From Actinomycetes bacterium (GTDB lineage Bacteria; Actinomycetota; Acidimicrobiia; Acidimicrobiales; Acidimicrobiaceae), in NCBI GenBank assembly GCA_021803345.1, contig JAJZLS010000090.1, forward strand, positions 1 through 63,245: DNA of 63,245 nucleotides. Reading direction: 5' to 3'. The stretch's first letter is position 1, and the number at the start of each line of letters is the position of its first letter. Below are positions 16,867 through 27,294 of this stretch, piece by piece. Below the pieces are notes generated by a model. The model had not been told where the DNA came from and did no database searches. It was given only the letters and a program-made list of their open reading frames with translations. The translations under genes and the position numbers were made by a program.

Positions 16867-18063
16867 ATGATTCCGGCGAGATCACGTCCGGCTTGGGCAG
16901 AAATCAGTGCTAATGCCTTAAGGCATAATGCGGAGGTTGTCAAAAAGCAAATAGGGAGCGCCGCCCTTTGCGCTGTGGTCAAAGCGGACGGCTATGGACA
17001 TGGAGCCTCTCTTGTGGCAAAGGTATTTGAGCAGGCAGGGATTGCTAATTTTGCGGTGGCTAATATAGATGAAGGTATTGAGCTTCGGCAGGCTGGAATC
17101 AGTGGTTCAATTCTTTGCCTTTCGGAACCGGATATCTGTGCGATTCCGGAAGCTTTGAATGAGGGCATCACTCTCACGCTTTATAGCCGGGAAGCTATGT
17201 TGAGGACCCGACAGGCCGCAGAAAAGGTTTTCAAGGAATCGATAGATTCTGAGAAGCGAATTGGCTATCACCTCAAGATAGATACCGGTATGCATAGGGT
17301 AGGAGCTAACCCATCTGAAATTATGGATCTGGCAGTATACGGAAATGAGATTGGTCTGAAGATGGAGGGCTTTTGGACTCACCTTTCGGTGGCAGATCAG
17401 CCTAATGTATCCGACTTGGTGGAATTCACAATGAGGCAGTTGTCGATATTTGACGACCTGAAAGAGAAGCTGCTCCAAAGCGGGTATGCTCCAAGATTTC
17501 ATGTTGCGAATTCGGCCGCAGCCTACAATTACCCGGGCTCACATTTCCATATGGTCAGGTCAGGGATAGCACTTTATGGGTGTTCTCCGTCTCTGGACAC
17601 CGAAATTGAGGATCTGTGGCCGGTAATGACTTTGAAAGCAAGGGTTTCATTTATTAGGGAAGTGGGTCCCGGGGAGTTTCCCTCATACGGAAGAAAGCGG
17701 CCAACCACCGGTGACAGGACTGTGCTCGCAACTGTACCTTTGGGCTATGCGGACGGGATTCCAAGACGGTTGTTCGAAAGCGGTGTAGAGGTGTTGATCA
17801 GCGGGGAAAGGCGTCCTCTGGCTGGAACAATTACCATGGATCAAGTGATTGTGGATTGTGGCGACGACCCAGATGTTTCTGTCGGAGACGAAGTGGTTTT
17901 CATTGGGACCCAGGGGTCGCAGTCAGTTACTGCTGACGAATGGGCCGATTTGTTGGGCACTATTAATTATGAGGTGATCACAGGTATTGGTTTCCGGGTT
18001 CCTCGCATTTTGGATTCGAGCGGTATGCCAAACTATGGCTCTGGTGCCTTGGGGCTAACGTGA
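16867..18063 (+). CDS. alr: Alanine racemase
   Basis: This PLP enzyme makes D-alanine for peptidoglycan. The PLP lysine lies in AVVKADGYGHGA (Lys39), and the barrel motifs HLKIDTGMHRVG, GYADGIPRRL and GTITMDQVIVD are present, followed by the C-terminal beta domain. At 398 aa the length is typical of actinobacterial Alr. It begins 66 bases after nnr and is followed within 12 bases by the uracil-DNA glycosylase gene, so it is probably part of the same operon. Confidence 0.95.
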   Translation: MIPARSRPAWAEISANALRHNAEVVKKQIGSAALCAVVKADGYGHGASLVAKVFEQAGIANFAVANIDEGIELRQAGISGSILCLSEPDICAIPEALNEGITLTLYSREAMLRTRQAAEKVFKESIDSEKRIGYHLKIDTGMHRVGANPSEIMDLAVYGNEIGLKMEGFWTHLSVADQPNVSDLVEFTMRQLSIFDDLKEKLLQSGYAPRFHVANSAAAYNYPGSHFHMVRSGIALYGCSPSLDTEIEDLWPVMTLKARVSFIREVGPGEFPSYGRKRPTTGDRTVLATVPLGYADGIPRRLFESGVEVLISGERRPLAGTITMDQVIVDCGDDPDVSVGDEVVFIGTQGSQSVTADEWADLLGTINYEVITGIGFRVPRILDSSGMPNYGSGALGLT

Positions 18064-18075
18064 TGGGGGTTTCGG

Positions 18076-18654
18076 TTGTCAGATAAACGCTCAAAGCTGC
18101 AGGTAATTGCCGAAGAGATTGCTAGTTGCCAAAGCTGTGATCTGAGTAAGACTCGTACCCACGCGGTGCCAGGGGAAGGGAATCCTGATGCACAGCTCGT
18201 CCTGGTTGGAGAGGGTCCGGGTGCTCAGGAGGATGTTAAGGGCAGGCCCTTTGTGGGTCGATCTGGCAAGCTCTTAGATGAGATTATTTCCGTAAATGGA
18301 GTTTTTACCCGGGAGGACCTCTTCATAACCAACGTGGTAAAGTGCCGACCGCCTGAGAACCGCACCCCTTTGCCGAATGAAATTGCAGCATGTTCACATT
18401 ATTTAATTGGTCAGCTTGATACCTTGCGCCCCAAGGCTGTACTCTGCCTGGGATCCACAGCTTCGCAGATGTTGACCGGTCAGCAGATTGCTCTGGGTCG
18501 CCTGAGAGGTCGGAATCTCGCTGGGCTAAAACCAGCAATCATTGTAACTTATCATCCTTCTTATGGACTGAGAATGGGGGAGCCCATAGTAAAGCTGATG
18601 GCAAGTGATTATGCTCTGGCTGTAAAATTCGCTTTGGGGAATAACCATGCTTAG
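18076..18654 (+). CDS. Type-4 (family 4) uracil-DNA glycosylase, iron-sulfur enzyme
   Basis: The 192-residue protein removes uracil from DNA. It carries motif A in the form GEGPGAQEDVKGRPFVG, the uracil-contact motif HPSYGLR near the C-terminus, and four cysteines suited to a 4Fe-4S cluster: CQSC near the N-terminus, NVVKCRPPENRTP, and AACSHYL. The start is TTG 18076, six bases after a GGGGGT ribosome-binding site. Its 3' end overlaps tsaE by 8 bases, so a DNA-repair gene is translationally linked to the t6A tRNA-modification genes. Confidence 0.9.
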   Translation: MSDKRSKLQVIAEEIASCQSCDLSKTRTHAVPGEGNPDAQLVLVGEGPGAQEDVKGRPFVGRSGKLLDEIISVNGVFTREDLFITNVVKCRPPENRTPLPNEIAACSHYLIGQLDTLRPKAVLCLGSTASQMLTGQQIALGRLRGRNLAGLKPAIIVTYHPSYGLRMGEPIVKLMASDYALAVKFALGNNHA

Positions 18655-19165
18655 GCTTGTGGTCAACGATGTCAAACAGATGCAGCAGTTGGCCCAGGTG
18701 ATATCTAAGCATCTGCAAGGTGGCGACCTGGTGGTTCTGACAGGTGATCTGGGTGCCGGAAAGACGGTGTTTGCCAGATCGCTTCTTCAGGCTCTGGGGG
18801 TTGACCAGACCGTTACTTCCCCGACATTTGTGATCATGAAGAACTACAGAGGCAAGTTTCCAATTGAGCACGTCGACATCTACCGAATTGACAGCTTGGA
18901 AGAGCTCGATGTCCTTGGCATCCCTGATCTGCTGGAAGAGGGGCATTTTGTAGTGATGGAATGGGGCGAAAAGGCCTTAGGCATGTTTAGCGAAAGTTTC
19001 CTTCATATAACCTTTGAGCGCCTTGAAGACGATGTATCCCTCGAGGATGAGATTGCCGGCCAGGCGCCAAGATTTGTTAGTTTGGATATCGTGGGTTCAG
19101 GTTTCACGGGTCGGCGGAATCAGTTGGAGAATGATATAACTGGTCACTGGGGTGTGGCAATATGA
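18647..19165 (+). CDS. tsaE: tRNA t6A threonylcarbamoyltransferase ATPase subunit
   Basis: TsaE is the ATPase that recycles the TsaBD complex during synthesis of N6-threonylcarbamoyladenosine. The P-loop is GDLGAGKTVFAR and is followed by TSPTFVIMKNY and HVDIYRID, all diagnostic. The 172 aa include a slightly long C-terminal tail. The end overlaps tsaB by 4 bases (ATGA). Confidence 0.95.
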   Translation: MLRLVVNDVKQMQQLAQVISKHLQGGDLVVLTGDLGAGKTVFARSLLQALGVDQTVTSPTFVIMKNYRGKFPIEHVDIYRIDSLEELDVLGIPDLLEEGHFVVMEWGEKALGMFSESFLHITFERLEDDVSLEDEIAGQAPRFVSLDIVGSGFTGRRNQLENDITGHWGVAI

Positions 19166-19872
19166 TACTGCTTGGGATAGACACTGCCTCGGATGTGACA
19201 TCAATTGGTTTATGCAAGCACGGTCAGCCGCCATATATAACTTCATTTCCAGGTCCTAATAATCAGTTGGAGAGAATAGGTGTTGTCCTTGAACGTATTA
19301 TGGTTGAATCCGGAATCAAGAGATCGTCGATCTCGGCTCTAGTGGTTGATGTAGGACCGGGACTGTTCAGCGGGCTTAGGGTCGGAGTTTCATTTGCCAA
19401 ATCATTTGCGGGCGCAATTGGAGTTCCGATAATACCATTGACCTCTCTTGATATTTTGGCGTTTAGTCAGAAGAACTGTCCCAGGCTGATCGTGTCCGTG
19501 CTCGACGCCCGTCGAGGCGAAGTATTCTACTCGACCTACAAAAAGGTGCCCGGTGGTGTAACTAGACTTGGACCTTATTTGGTGGCGAGTCCTGAAAATG
19601 TCGCAGTGGAAATCGAAAGTATTGATGAATTGACGTTGCTGGTGGGTCATGGAGCGAATCGATACCAGGAGGTATTCTCCACCATTCCTCAGGTCCAATT
19701 CGCAGGGTTGGCAATGGCGTATCCCTTGACGGCGATGATGTTTGAGCTGGCTCAGCCGATGTTCTATTCCGAGCAGTTCGTTTCGCCTGAAAATGTTGAG
19801 GTGGTCTACATTAGAGATGCGGATGCAAAGGTAAATTTCGAGGTTCGTAAAGCTCTCAAGAAGGAGAGTTAA
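19162..19872 (+). CDS. tsaB: tRNA t6A modification protein TsaB
   Basis: TsaB is the ASKHA-fold partner that holds TsaD active. The N-terminal LGIDTASDVTSIGL and the central DVGPGLFSGLRVGVSFAKSFA match the family. The length of 236 aa is usual. Its stop overlaps the rimI start by one base (TAATG). Confidence 0.93.
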   Translation: MILLGIDTASDVTSIGLCKHGQPPYITSFPGPNNQLERIGVVLERIMVESGIKRSSISALVVDVGPGLFSGLRVGVSFAKSFAGAIGVPIIPLTSLDILAFSQKNCPRLIVSVLDARRGEVFYSTYKKVPGGVTRLGPYLVASPENVAVEIESIDELTLLVGHGANRYQEVFSTIPQVQFAGLAMAYPLTAMMFELAQPMFYSEQFVSPENVEVVYIRDADAKVNFEVRKALKKES

Positions 19873-20450
19873 TGAGCTTGGCAAAAAAGCAGGATTCCAG
19901 TTCCTTTCTCTCAAACCTTCGGATTGAAGTAATGAGGAAGAAACATCTGGATAAGGTTTTGGAAATTGAGAATAGGGCTTATCCGAATCCATGGTCTAGG
20001 GCAGTCTTTTTGGGTGAACTGGCCCATGGCATAACCAGGTCGTACGTTGTTGCCTTGAGCAATAAGCGGATAGTTGGATACTGTGGTGTGCTATATGTGG
20101 TCGATGAAGCGCACATCACCAATATTGCAGTAGACCCTGATCTTCACAGGTCTGGGGTGGGAACCAAACTGCTGGCTCATATTGTGAGGCTGGCATGGGA
20201 AAGAAACGTCAAAAGCGTCACGCTGGAAGTGAGGGTGTCAAATCACCCAGCCCAACGCCTATATCAGAAATTTGGGTTTCAGCCGGCTGGAGTCCGTAAG
20301 GGGTATTACCAGGAAAGTGGCGAGGACGCAATAATTATGTGGGCTTACGATATTGACAGCAGTGAATATCACGAAAGAATTCGTGCCATAGAGGCTGCCG
20401 CAGGTATTGAGCCGACCCAACTTAGGGCAAGGAAGCTATTTAGACGATGA
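19872..20450 (+). CDS. rimI: Ribosomal-protein-alanine N-acetyltransferase RimI-like (GNAT)
   Basis: The GNAT fold is shown by ITNIAVDPDLHRSGVGTKLLAHIV (acetyl-CoA loop after the beta-4 strand) and VSNHPAQRLYQKFGFQPAGVRKGYY, typical of RimI. The N-terminal MRKKHLDKVLEIENRAYPNPWS is also diagnostic. The 192-residue product has about 16 extra N-terminal and some extra C-terminal residues. It is coupled by short overlaps to tsaB and tsaD, as in other actinobacteria. Confidence 0.93.
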   Translation: MSLAKKQDSSSFLSNLRIEVMRKKHLDKVLEIENRAYPNPWSRAVFLGELAHGITRSYVVALSNKRIVGYCGVLYVVDEAHITNIAVDPDLHRSGVGTKLLAHIVRLAWERNVKSVTLEVRVSNHPAQRLYQKFGFQPAGVRKGYYQESGEDAIIMWAYDIDSSEYHERIRAIEAAAGIEPTQLRARKLFRR

Positions 20451-21475
20451 ATTCCTATCCAGTTACCCAAGGGTTGATTCTTGGGATCGAGACTTCATGC
20501 GACGAAACAGCTGTCGCGGTCGTAAGAGATGGGCATCACGCTCTTTCTTCGGTTATCTCGTCGCAGCAGGTGCATTCTAAATTCGGCGGAGTTGTGCCTG
20601 AACTTGCTGGAAGGGAACACGAGAAGCAGATACTTCCGGTGGTGCGTGAGGCCTTGACCATAGCTGGCCTTAATATGATTAGCCCAAATTTAGAGGCGAT
20701 AGCTGTAACCATGGGACCTGGACTTTCCGGGGCTCTTATGGTTGGAGTGGCCGCGGCGAAAGCGCTTTCGATTGCGTGGAATGTTCCACTGGTCGGAGTC
20801 AACCATCTTGAAGGACATTTATTTGCGGTTCGGCTCGAAGACGATCCAATTGAATATCCGGCCGTAATGTTGCTGGTTTCAGGAGGACACACCATGTTGG
20901 TTTTGGTGTCAGCTCCGGGCCGGTATCGAATAATCGGCCAAAGTTTGGATGACGCTGCAGGGGAAGCTTTTGACAAGGTTGCCAGATTTCTGGGTCTCGG
21001 TTATCCAGGTGGGCCGGAGATCGAGAAGGAAGCTCAGTTTGGAGACCCAAAAGCAATAAGATTTCCCAGGGCACTCCGGGACGGATCTTTTAACTTTTCA
21101 TTTTCCGGACTTAAAACAGCTGTTGTGACCTATGCCAGGAAAAATCCTAATGTCGAAGTCTCTGATATTGCCGCAAGCTTTCAAGCTGCTGTAGTTGATA
21201 TTTTGGTTGAAAAGACCATAAAGGCTGCGGTTGAAAACGGTGCAAAATCGGTGGCACTTGCCGGAGGAGTAGCTGCCAATACCATTTTGCGGAAGCGAAT
21301 GGTGGAAGGCGCACATAAACACCAGCTGGCAGCCTGCATACCCGCCAAAATAAACTGTACTGACAATGGGGCAATGATAGCTGCGGCTGGTGCTTGGAGG
21401 CTCGAAAATTTTGGCCCAAGCGACCTGTCTCTTGGAGCGTACCCCTCTATGGCGCTAGAAGAATTTGCTGAATAA
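20447..21475 (+). CDS. tsaD: tRNA N6-adenosine threonylcarbamoyltransferase
   Basis: TsaD transfers the threonylcarbamoyl group to A37 of ANN-decoding tRNAs. The N-terminal GIETSCDETAVAVV is present, and the metal-binding His pair is H120 and H124 in NHLEGH. VSGGHTMLV, FSFSGLKTAV and ALAGGVAANTILR follow. The length is 342 aa. It overlaps rimI by 4 bases and ends the t6A gene string; the groES promoter lies directly after it. Confidence 0.96.
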   Translation: MNSYPVTQGLILGIETSCDETAVAVVRDGHHALSSVISSQQVHSKFGGVVPELAGREHEKQILPVVREALTIAGLNMISPNLEAIAVTMGPGLSGALMVGVAAAKALSIAWNVPLVGVNHLEGHLFAVRLEDDPIEYPAVMLLVSGGHTMLVLVSAPGRYRIIGQSLDDAAGEAFDKVARFLGLGYPGGPEIEKEAQFGDPKAIRFPRALRDGSFNFSFSGLKTAVVTYARKNPNVEVSDIAASFQAAVVDILVEKTIKAAVENGAKSVALAGGVAANTILRKRMVEGAHKHQLAACIPAKINCTDNGAMIAAAGAWRLENFGPSDLSLGAYPSMALEEFAE

Positions 21476-21485
21476 AAAAGATTGT

Positions 21486-21553
21486 TTGAAAAAAGAAGTT
21501 GAATTCTATAATATTTTTCAGTACAGTTAGCACTCACTAGCGGAGAGTGCTAA
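21486..21553 (+). promoter_or_regulatory. groESL promoter with perfect CIRCE operator (HrcA site)
   Basis: The operator TTAGCACTC-N9-GAGTGCTAA at 21527-21553 is an exact CIRCE element, the binding site of the HrcA heat-shock repressor. A TATAAT hexamer (21507-21512) lies 14 bases upstream of it, with TTGAAA (21486-21491) as a possible -35 at a short 15-base spacing. The operator covers the likely transcription start, so HrcA would block initiation. hrcA itself is not in the window. Confidence 0.93.
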
Positions 21554-21602
21554 GAGACCACTACACTTTGATTAACAAATCTACAAGGAGGCTTGTAAAA
21601 CG

Positions 21603-23536
<1,934 letters not shown>

Positions 23537-23582
23537 TCGCTTGAATTTCAAGCTCTACTTTGCCTAAACGCAAGTATTTCAA

Positions 23583-23617
23583 GATGGGGTCGGAGTTAAA
23601 TTCGGCCCCATCTTTTT
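23583..23617 (+). terminator. Intrinsic terminator of groESL
   Basis: GATGGGG (23583-23589) pairs with CCCCATC (23606-23612), with further pairing possible inside the loop. The stem is followed directly by TTTTT. It lies 46 bases after the groEL stop. Confidence 0.9.
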
Positions 23618-23715
23618 GTTGTATGGAAAGCATAAGTAAATAGGTGGTTGGTGGAACTAGGCTGATAATTGAAAATATCTAGAATCTAACCTTATTGTGC
23701 GAAGCGGTGATGTAA

Positions 23716-24420
23716 TTGTTTAGGGACGGTGGCACATACAGGCAAAAAGTGACCAGGCCCGCCGGATCTCTGATCTTGGAGCCAACTGAACTATTCGGTG
23801 GTTTGCTCCCAACTACTGATATCTCGTTAAAACTGGTCGAACGTGCTATGTCAACGCATACTCCAAAAGTGCTAGCTACCAACCTTCCAGAGGCTGGTGA
23901 TGGAGAATCTCGAAGGTCGGAGGCAGGTGTGCTAATTCCGGTTTTTGAAGAGATGGGATTAGCACACCTGATACTTACCAGGCGGAGCAGCTCTCTCAGG
24001 AACCACGCTGGAGAGATTGCTTTCCCAGGTGGAAAGGTTGAACCAGGAGAATCTGTTGAGTCGGCGGCACTGAGGGAAACGTGGGAAGAGATCGGTTTGG
24101 CTCCGGAAAAAATGTCGATGCTGGGCCGGTTGCTGAGCGCATCTACCAGTTCGTCATCTTTTAATCTTGTAGCGTTTGTGGCAACCACAGCTAAACCTGA
24201 TTCTTACATAATCAATCGCGACGAAGTAGACGAAGTATTCTCCTTGCCAGTTTCCCACCTTTGCAACGAGGGTGTCTACTCGATTGAGTCCTGGCCCACC
24301 CGAAATGGTGAGTGGCGCAACATGCATTTTTTTGACTTGGGGGATGATTTGATATGGGGAGCTACTGCGCGAATTCTTTTTGAGTTCCTGATGATGATTG
24401 AGCACTCAATCAAGCGGTGA
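23716..24420 (+). CDS. NUDIX hydrolase, CoA pyrophosphatase-like (NudL type)
   Basis: The Nudix box is complete: G-x5-E-x7-REUxEExGU occurs as GKVEPGE...RETWEEIGL. The preceding LTRRSSSLRNHAGEIAFPGG is typical of NudL-type CoA pyrophosphatases, which cleave CoA into 3',5'-ADP and phosphopantetheine. The start is uncertain: the longest frame opens at TTG 23716 without a clear ribosome-binding site, and an ATG at 23845 would remove about 43 residues. It is a single gene between the groEL terminator and guaB3. Confidence 0.87.
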   Translation: MFRDGGTYRQKVTRPAGSLILEPTELFGGLLPTTDISLKLVERAMSTHTPKVLATNLPEAGDGESRRSEAGVLIPVFEEMGLAHLILTRRSSSLRNHAGEIAFPGGKVEPGESVESAALRETWEEIGLAPEKMSMLGRLLSASTSSSSFNLVAFVATTAKPDSYIINRDEVDEVFSLPVSHLCNEGVYSIESWPTRNGEWRNMHFFDLGDDLIWGATARILFEFLMMIEHSIKR

Positions 24421-24550
24421 AATGATTGTACAAAAAGTACGGCAGTCGATTAGAATTTATCTTTCAACACATTTTTGAAACCGTATTTATTTTGATTGTT
24501 GGCTGTATTTCTTTTCGAGTTTTGAGTATTTTCTGTACCTAGGAGGCAAA

Positions 24551-25714
24551 GTGGCAGAGGTCGAGATTGGCATTGGCAAATCCGGTCGCCGGGCTTATGG
24601 TTTTGACGATATTGCAATCGTTCCAAGTCGTAGGACTCGCGACCCGGAGGATGTGGACATAAGCTGGGAAATTGATGCCTTCAAGTTCGATCTGCCGCTT
24701 ATGGCTTCGGCTATGGACGGTGTGGTATCGCCACAGACTGCTATTGAGATTGGCAAGCTGGGCGGGGTCGGAGTGCTGAATCTTGAAGGTCTTTGGACCA
24801 GGTACGATGACCCCGAGCCGCTCTTGGCTGAGATTGCAAAGCTTGATCCCGAAAAGGCCACTCAGAGGATGCAGGAGATCTACGCCGAACCAATAAAGCT
24901 GGAATTGGTTACCCAGCGTATACGGCAGATCAAAGATGCAGGTGTTGTTACTTCTGCTTCGGTCACTCCTCAAAAGACAGAATTCATGGCTAAAGCGATT
25001 TTGGATGCTGAGCTTGATCTTTTAGTAATTCAGGGAACGGTCGTCTCCGCAGAGCATGTTTCAAAGACCTCTGAGCCTTTGAACCTGAAGAAGTTCATTC
25101 GTGAATTTGACATGCCAGTTATAGTTGGAGGCTGTGCCTCATATCAGGCTGCTCTGCATTTGATGAGAACCGGCGCTGCAGGAGTCCTGGTAGGGGTTGG
25201 TCCAGGCAATGCTTGCACCACAAGAGGAGTGTTAGGCCTCGGCGTTCCTCAGGCTACAGCTATTGCGGATGCAGCTGGTGCCAGAATGCGCCATCTTGAT
25301 GAAACCGGCGTATACGTTCATGTGATCGCCGACGGCGGAATGAGCCGTGGAGGCGATATTGCGAAAGCAATTGCCTGCGGTGCGGATTCGGTAATGATCG
25401 GATCTCCTCTTGCCAGCGCCTATGAGGCACCTGGTCATGGGTATCATTGGGGCATGGCCACCTTTCACCCAACTCTGCCAAGAGGGGCACGTGTCAAGGT
25501 TGCGCAAAGGGGATCACTAAGAGAGATCTTGGTTGGTCCGGCCCATGAAAATGACGGCCGCCTTAATCTGTTCGGTGCTCTGAGAACCTCAATGGCGACC
25601 TGTGGGTATGAAACGGTGAAAGAGTTCCAGAAAGCCGAAGTTATGGTAGCCCCAGCGCTTCAGACAGAAGGAAAGGCCCTTCAGACTGCTCAGCGCGTGG
25701 GAATGGGCCACTAA
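24551..25714 (+). CDS. guaB3: GuaB3 family IMP dehydrogenase-related protein
   Basis: The 387-residue TIM-barrel protein follows the GuaB3 pattern of Actinobacteria: [56 protein letters not shown] (catalytic Cys/Thr loop) and [22 protein letters not shown]. There are no CBS domains. GuaB3 converts GMP or IMP in some lineages and its exact role in actinobacteria is less certain than that of GuaB2. The start is GTG 24551 behind AGGAGG. guaA follows after 22 bases, so the pair probably forms a guanine-nucleotide operon. Classical guaB is not in the window. Confidence 0.92.
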   Translation: MAEVEIGIGKSGRRAYGFDDIAIVPSRRTRDPEDVDISWEIDAFKFDLPLMASAMDGVVSPQTAIEIGKLGGVGVLNLEGLWTRYDDPEPLLAEIAKLDPEKATQRMQEIYAEPIKLELVTQRIRQIKDAGVVTSASVTPQKTEFMAKAILDAELDLLVIQGTVVSAEHVSKTSEPLNLKKFIREFDMPVIVGGCASYQAALHLMRTGAAGVLVGVGPGNACTTRGVLGLGVPQATAIADAAGARMRHLDETGVYVHVIADGGMSRGGDIAKAIACGADSVMIGSPLASAYEAPGHGYHWGMATFHPTLPRGARVKVAQRGSLREILVGPAHENDGRLNLFGALRTSMATCGYETVKEFQKAEVMVAPALQTEGKALQTAQRVGMGH

Positions 25715-25736
25715 TTGCCGGTTAGGACTTTCCTTC

Positions 25737-27278
25737 GTGCATGATGCTAGATCTTCTTTGGTCGCAGTATTTGACTTTGGTGCCCAATACGCGCAGTTAA
25801 TCGCCAGAAGGGTACGGGAGCATCATGTCTACTCCGAAATCGTTCCCGCAAATATTGGCTTGGAGGAATTGCTTGAGCTCAATCCGAAGGGAATAATTCT
25901 TTCCGGCGGGCCTAAGAGCGTAAATGAGCCTGGATCTCCCCGTATTGATAAGAGAATTTTTGAGTCCGGGATTCCTATTTTGGGCATCTGTTACGGGGCT
26001 CAGCTAATCGCAGCAGAACTTGGCGGGGTTGTCGCAAGAAATAGCAAAGGCGAATACGGGAGAGTGGACCTGGTGGCAAAGGAGCACGGAACCCTGCTTT
26101 CGCATTCTCCTTTGAGCCAAAGTGTGTGGATGAGTCATTTCGATGCAATTGTCGAGGCTCCTTCGGGATTTAGCGTTACAGCCTCCACTTCAAATGCACC
26201 GGTTGCTGTTATGGAAGATTCGGCACGTGCGATATATGCCGTGCAATACCATCCTGAGGTAGCGCATACCGAATATGGCCACCAGTTGCTGGGGAACTTT
26301 CTGAGCGAAGCAGTCAAAGCAGAAGCTTCCTGGACAAGTTACTCCATTATCGAACAGTCGCTGGAAGCTATCAGAAGCCAAGTTGGAGCTGAAAGAGTTA
26401 TTTGTGCACTGTCAGGTGGCGTTGACTCTGCAGTCGCAGCAGCTTTGGTCCACGAGGCAGTTGGTGACAAGCTGGTGTGCGTCTTTGTGGATACCGGCCT
26501 GATGCGGAGCGGTGAGCGGGAGACCGTCGAGAGAACATTCAGGGATCAGTTCAAGATCGAATTGATAGTGGTTGAGGCTGCCGAGAAGTTTTATCAGTTA
26601 TTAGCAGAGGTGACCGATCCAGAATCGAAGCGGAAAATTATAGGCAACACATTTATCCGCATCTTTGAAGAAGTGTCGCACGAGATCAAAGGCGCTAAAT
26701 ATCTGGTTCAGGGTACCTTGTATCCCGATGTGATCGAATCAGGTACAAAAGATGCGGCTAAGATAAAGTCACATCACAATGTCGGAGGGTTACCGGACGA
26801 CATGGACTTCGAACTGATTGAACCTCTTAGGCTGCTGTTCAAAGACGAGGTCAGGTCGATCGGTGAGGAATTGGGACTTCCTGAGGCGATGGTATGGCGC
26901 CAACCATTTCCTGGTCCTGGTCTAGCGGTTCGAATTATTGGTGAGGTAACCCATGAAAGAGTTGAGATTCTAAGACAAGCCGATGCGATTGTTCAGGAAG
27001 AGATCGAAAATGCCGGCCTCACCCGTTCTTTGTGGCAGAGTTTTGCGGTTCTGCCAGCTATCCGCAGCGTAGGAGTTATGGGCGACGAGCGTACATACGC
27101 TTACCCGATCGTCCTCAGGGCGGTAACTTCACAAGATGCAATGACTGCTGATTGGGCACGGCTCCCTTATGAAGTCCTCGAATCAATATCTTCTCGGGTG
27201 ATTGCTGAAGTTCCCGGAGTAAATAGAGTGGTTTACGATATAACCTCTAAACCTCCAGGAACTATCGAATGGGAGTAG
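25737..27278 (+). CDS. guaA: GMP synthase (glutamine-hydrolysing)
   Basis: The enzyme aminates XMP to GMP. The class I glutamine amidotransferase has the nucleophile Cys85 in GICYGAQ and the His/Glu pair in [11 protein letters not shown]. The ATP pyrophosphatase loop is [14 protein letters not shown], and the dimerisation domain contains [15 protein letters not shown]. It ends in KPPGTIEWE as usual. The 513 aa start at GTG 25737. It is followed after 16-25 bases by pcrA. Confidence 0.97.
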   Translation: MHDARSSLVAVFDFGAQYAQLIARRVREHHVYSEIVPANIGLEELLELNPKGIILSGGPKSVNEPGSPRIDKRIFESGIPILGICYGAQLIAAELGGVVARNSKGEYGRVDLVAKEHGTLLSHSPLSQSVWMSHFDAIVEAPSGFSVTASTSNAPVAVMEDSARAIYAVQYHPEVAHTEYGHQLLGNFLSEAVKAEASWTSYSIIEQSLEAIRSQVGAERVICALSGGVDSAVAAALVHEAVGDKLVCVFVDTGLMRSGERETVERTFRDQFKIELIVVEAAEKFYQLLAEVTDPESKRKIIGNTFIRIFEEVSHEIKGAKYLVQGTLYPDVIESGTKDAAKIKSHHNVGGLPDDMDFELIEPLRLLFKDEVRSIGEELGLPEAMVWRQPFPGPGLAVRIIGEVTHERVEILRQADAIVQEEIENAGLTRSLWQSFAVLPAIRSVGVMGDERTYAYPIVLRAVTSQDAMTADWARLPYEVLESISSRVIAEVPGVNRVVYDITSKPPGTIEWE

Positions 27279-27294
27279 CCTGGCCGCCACAGGG

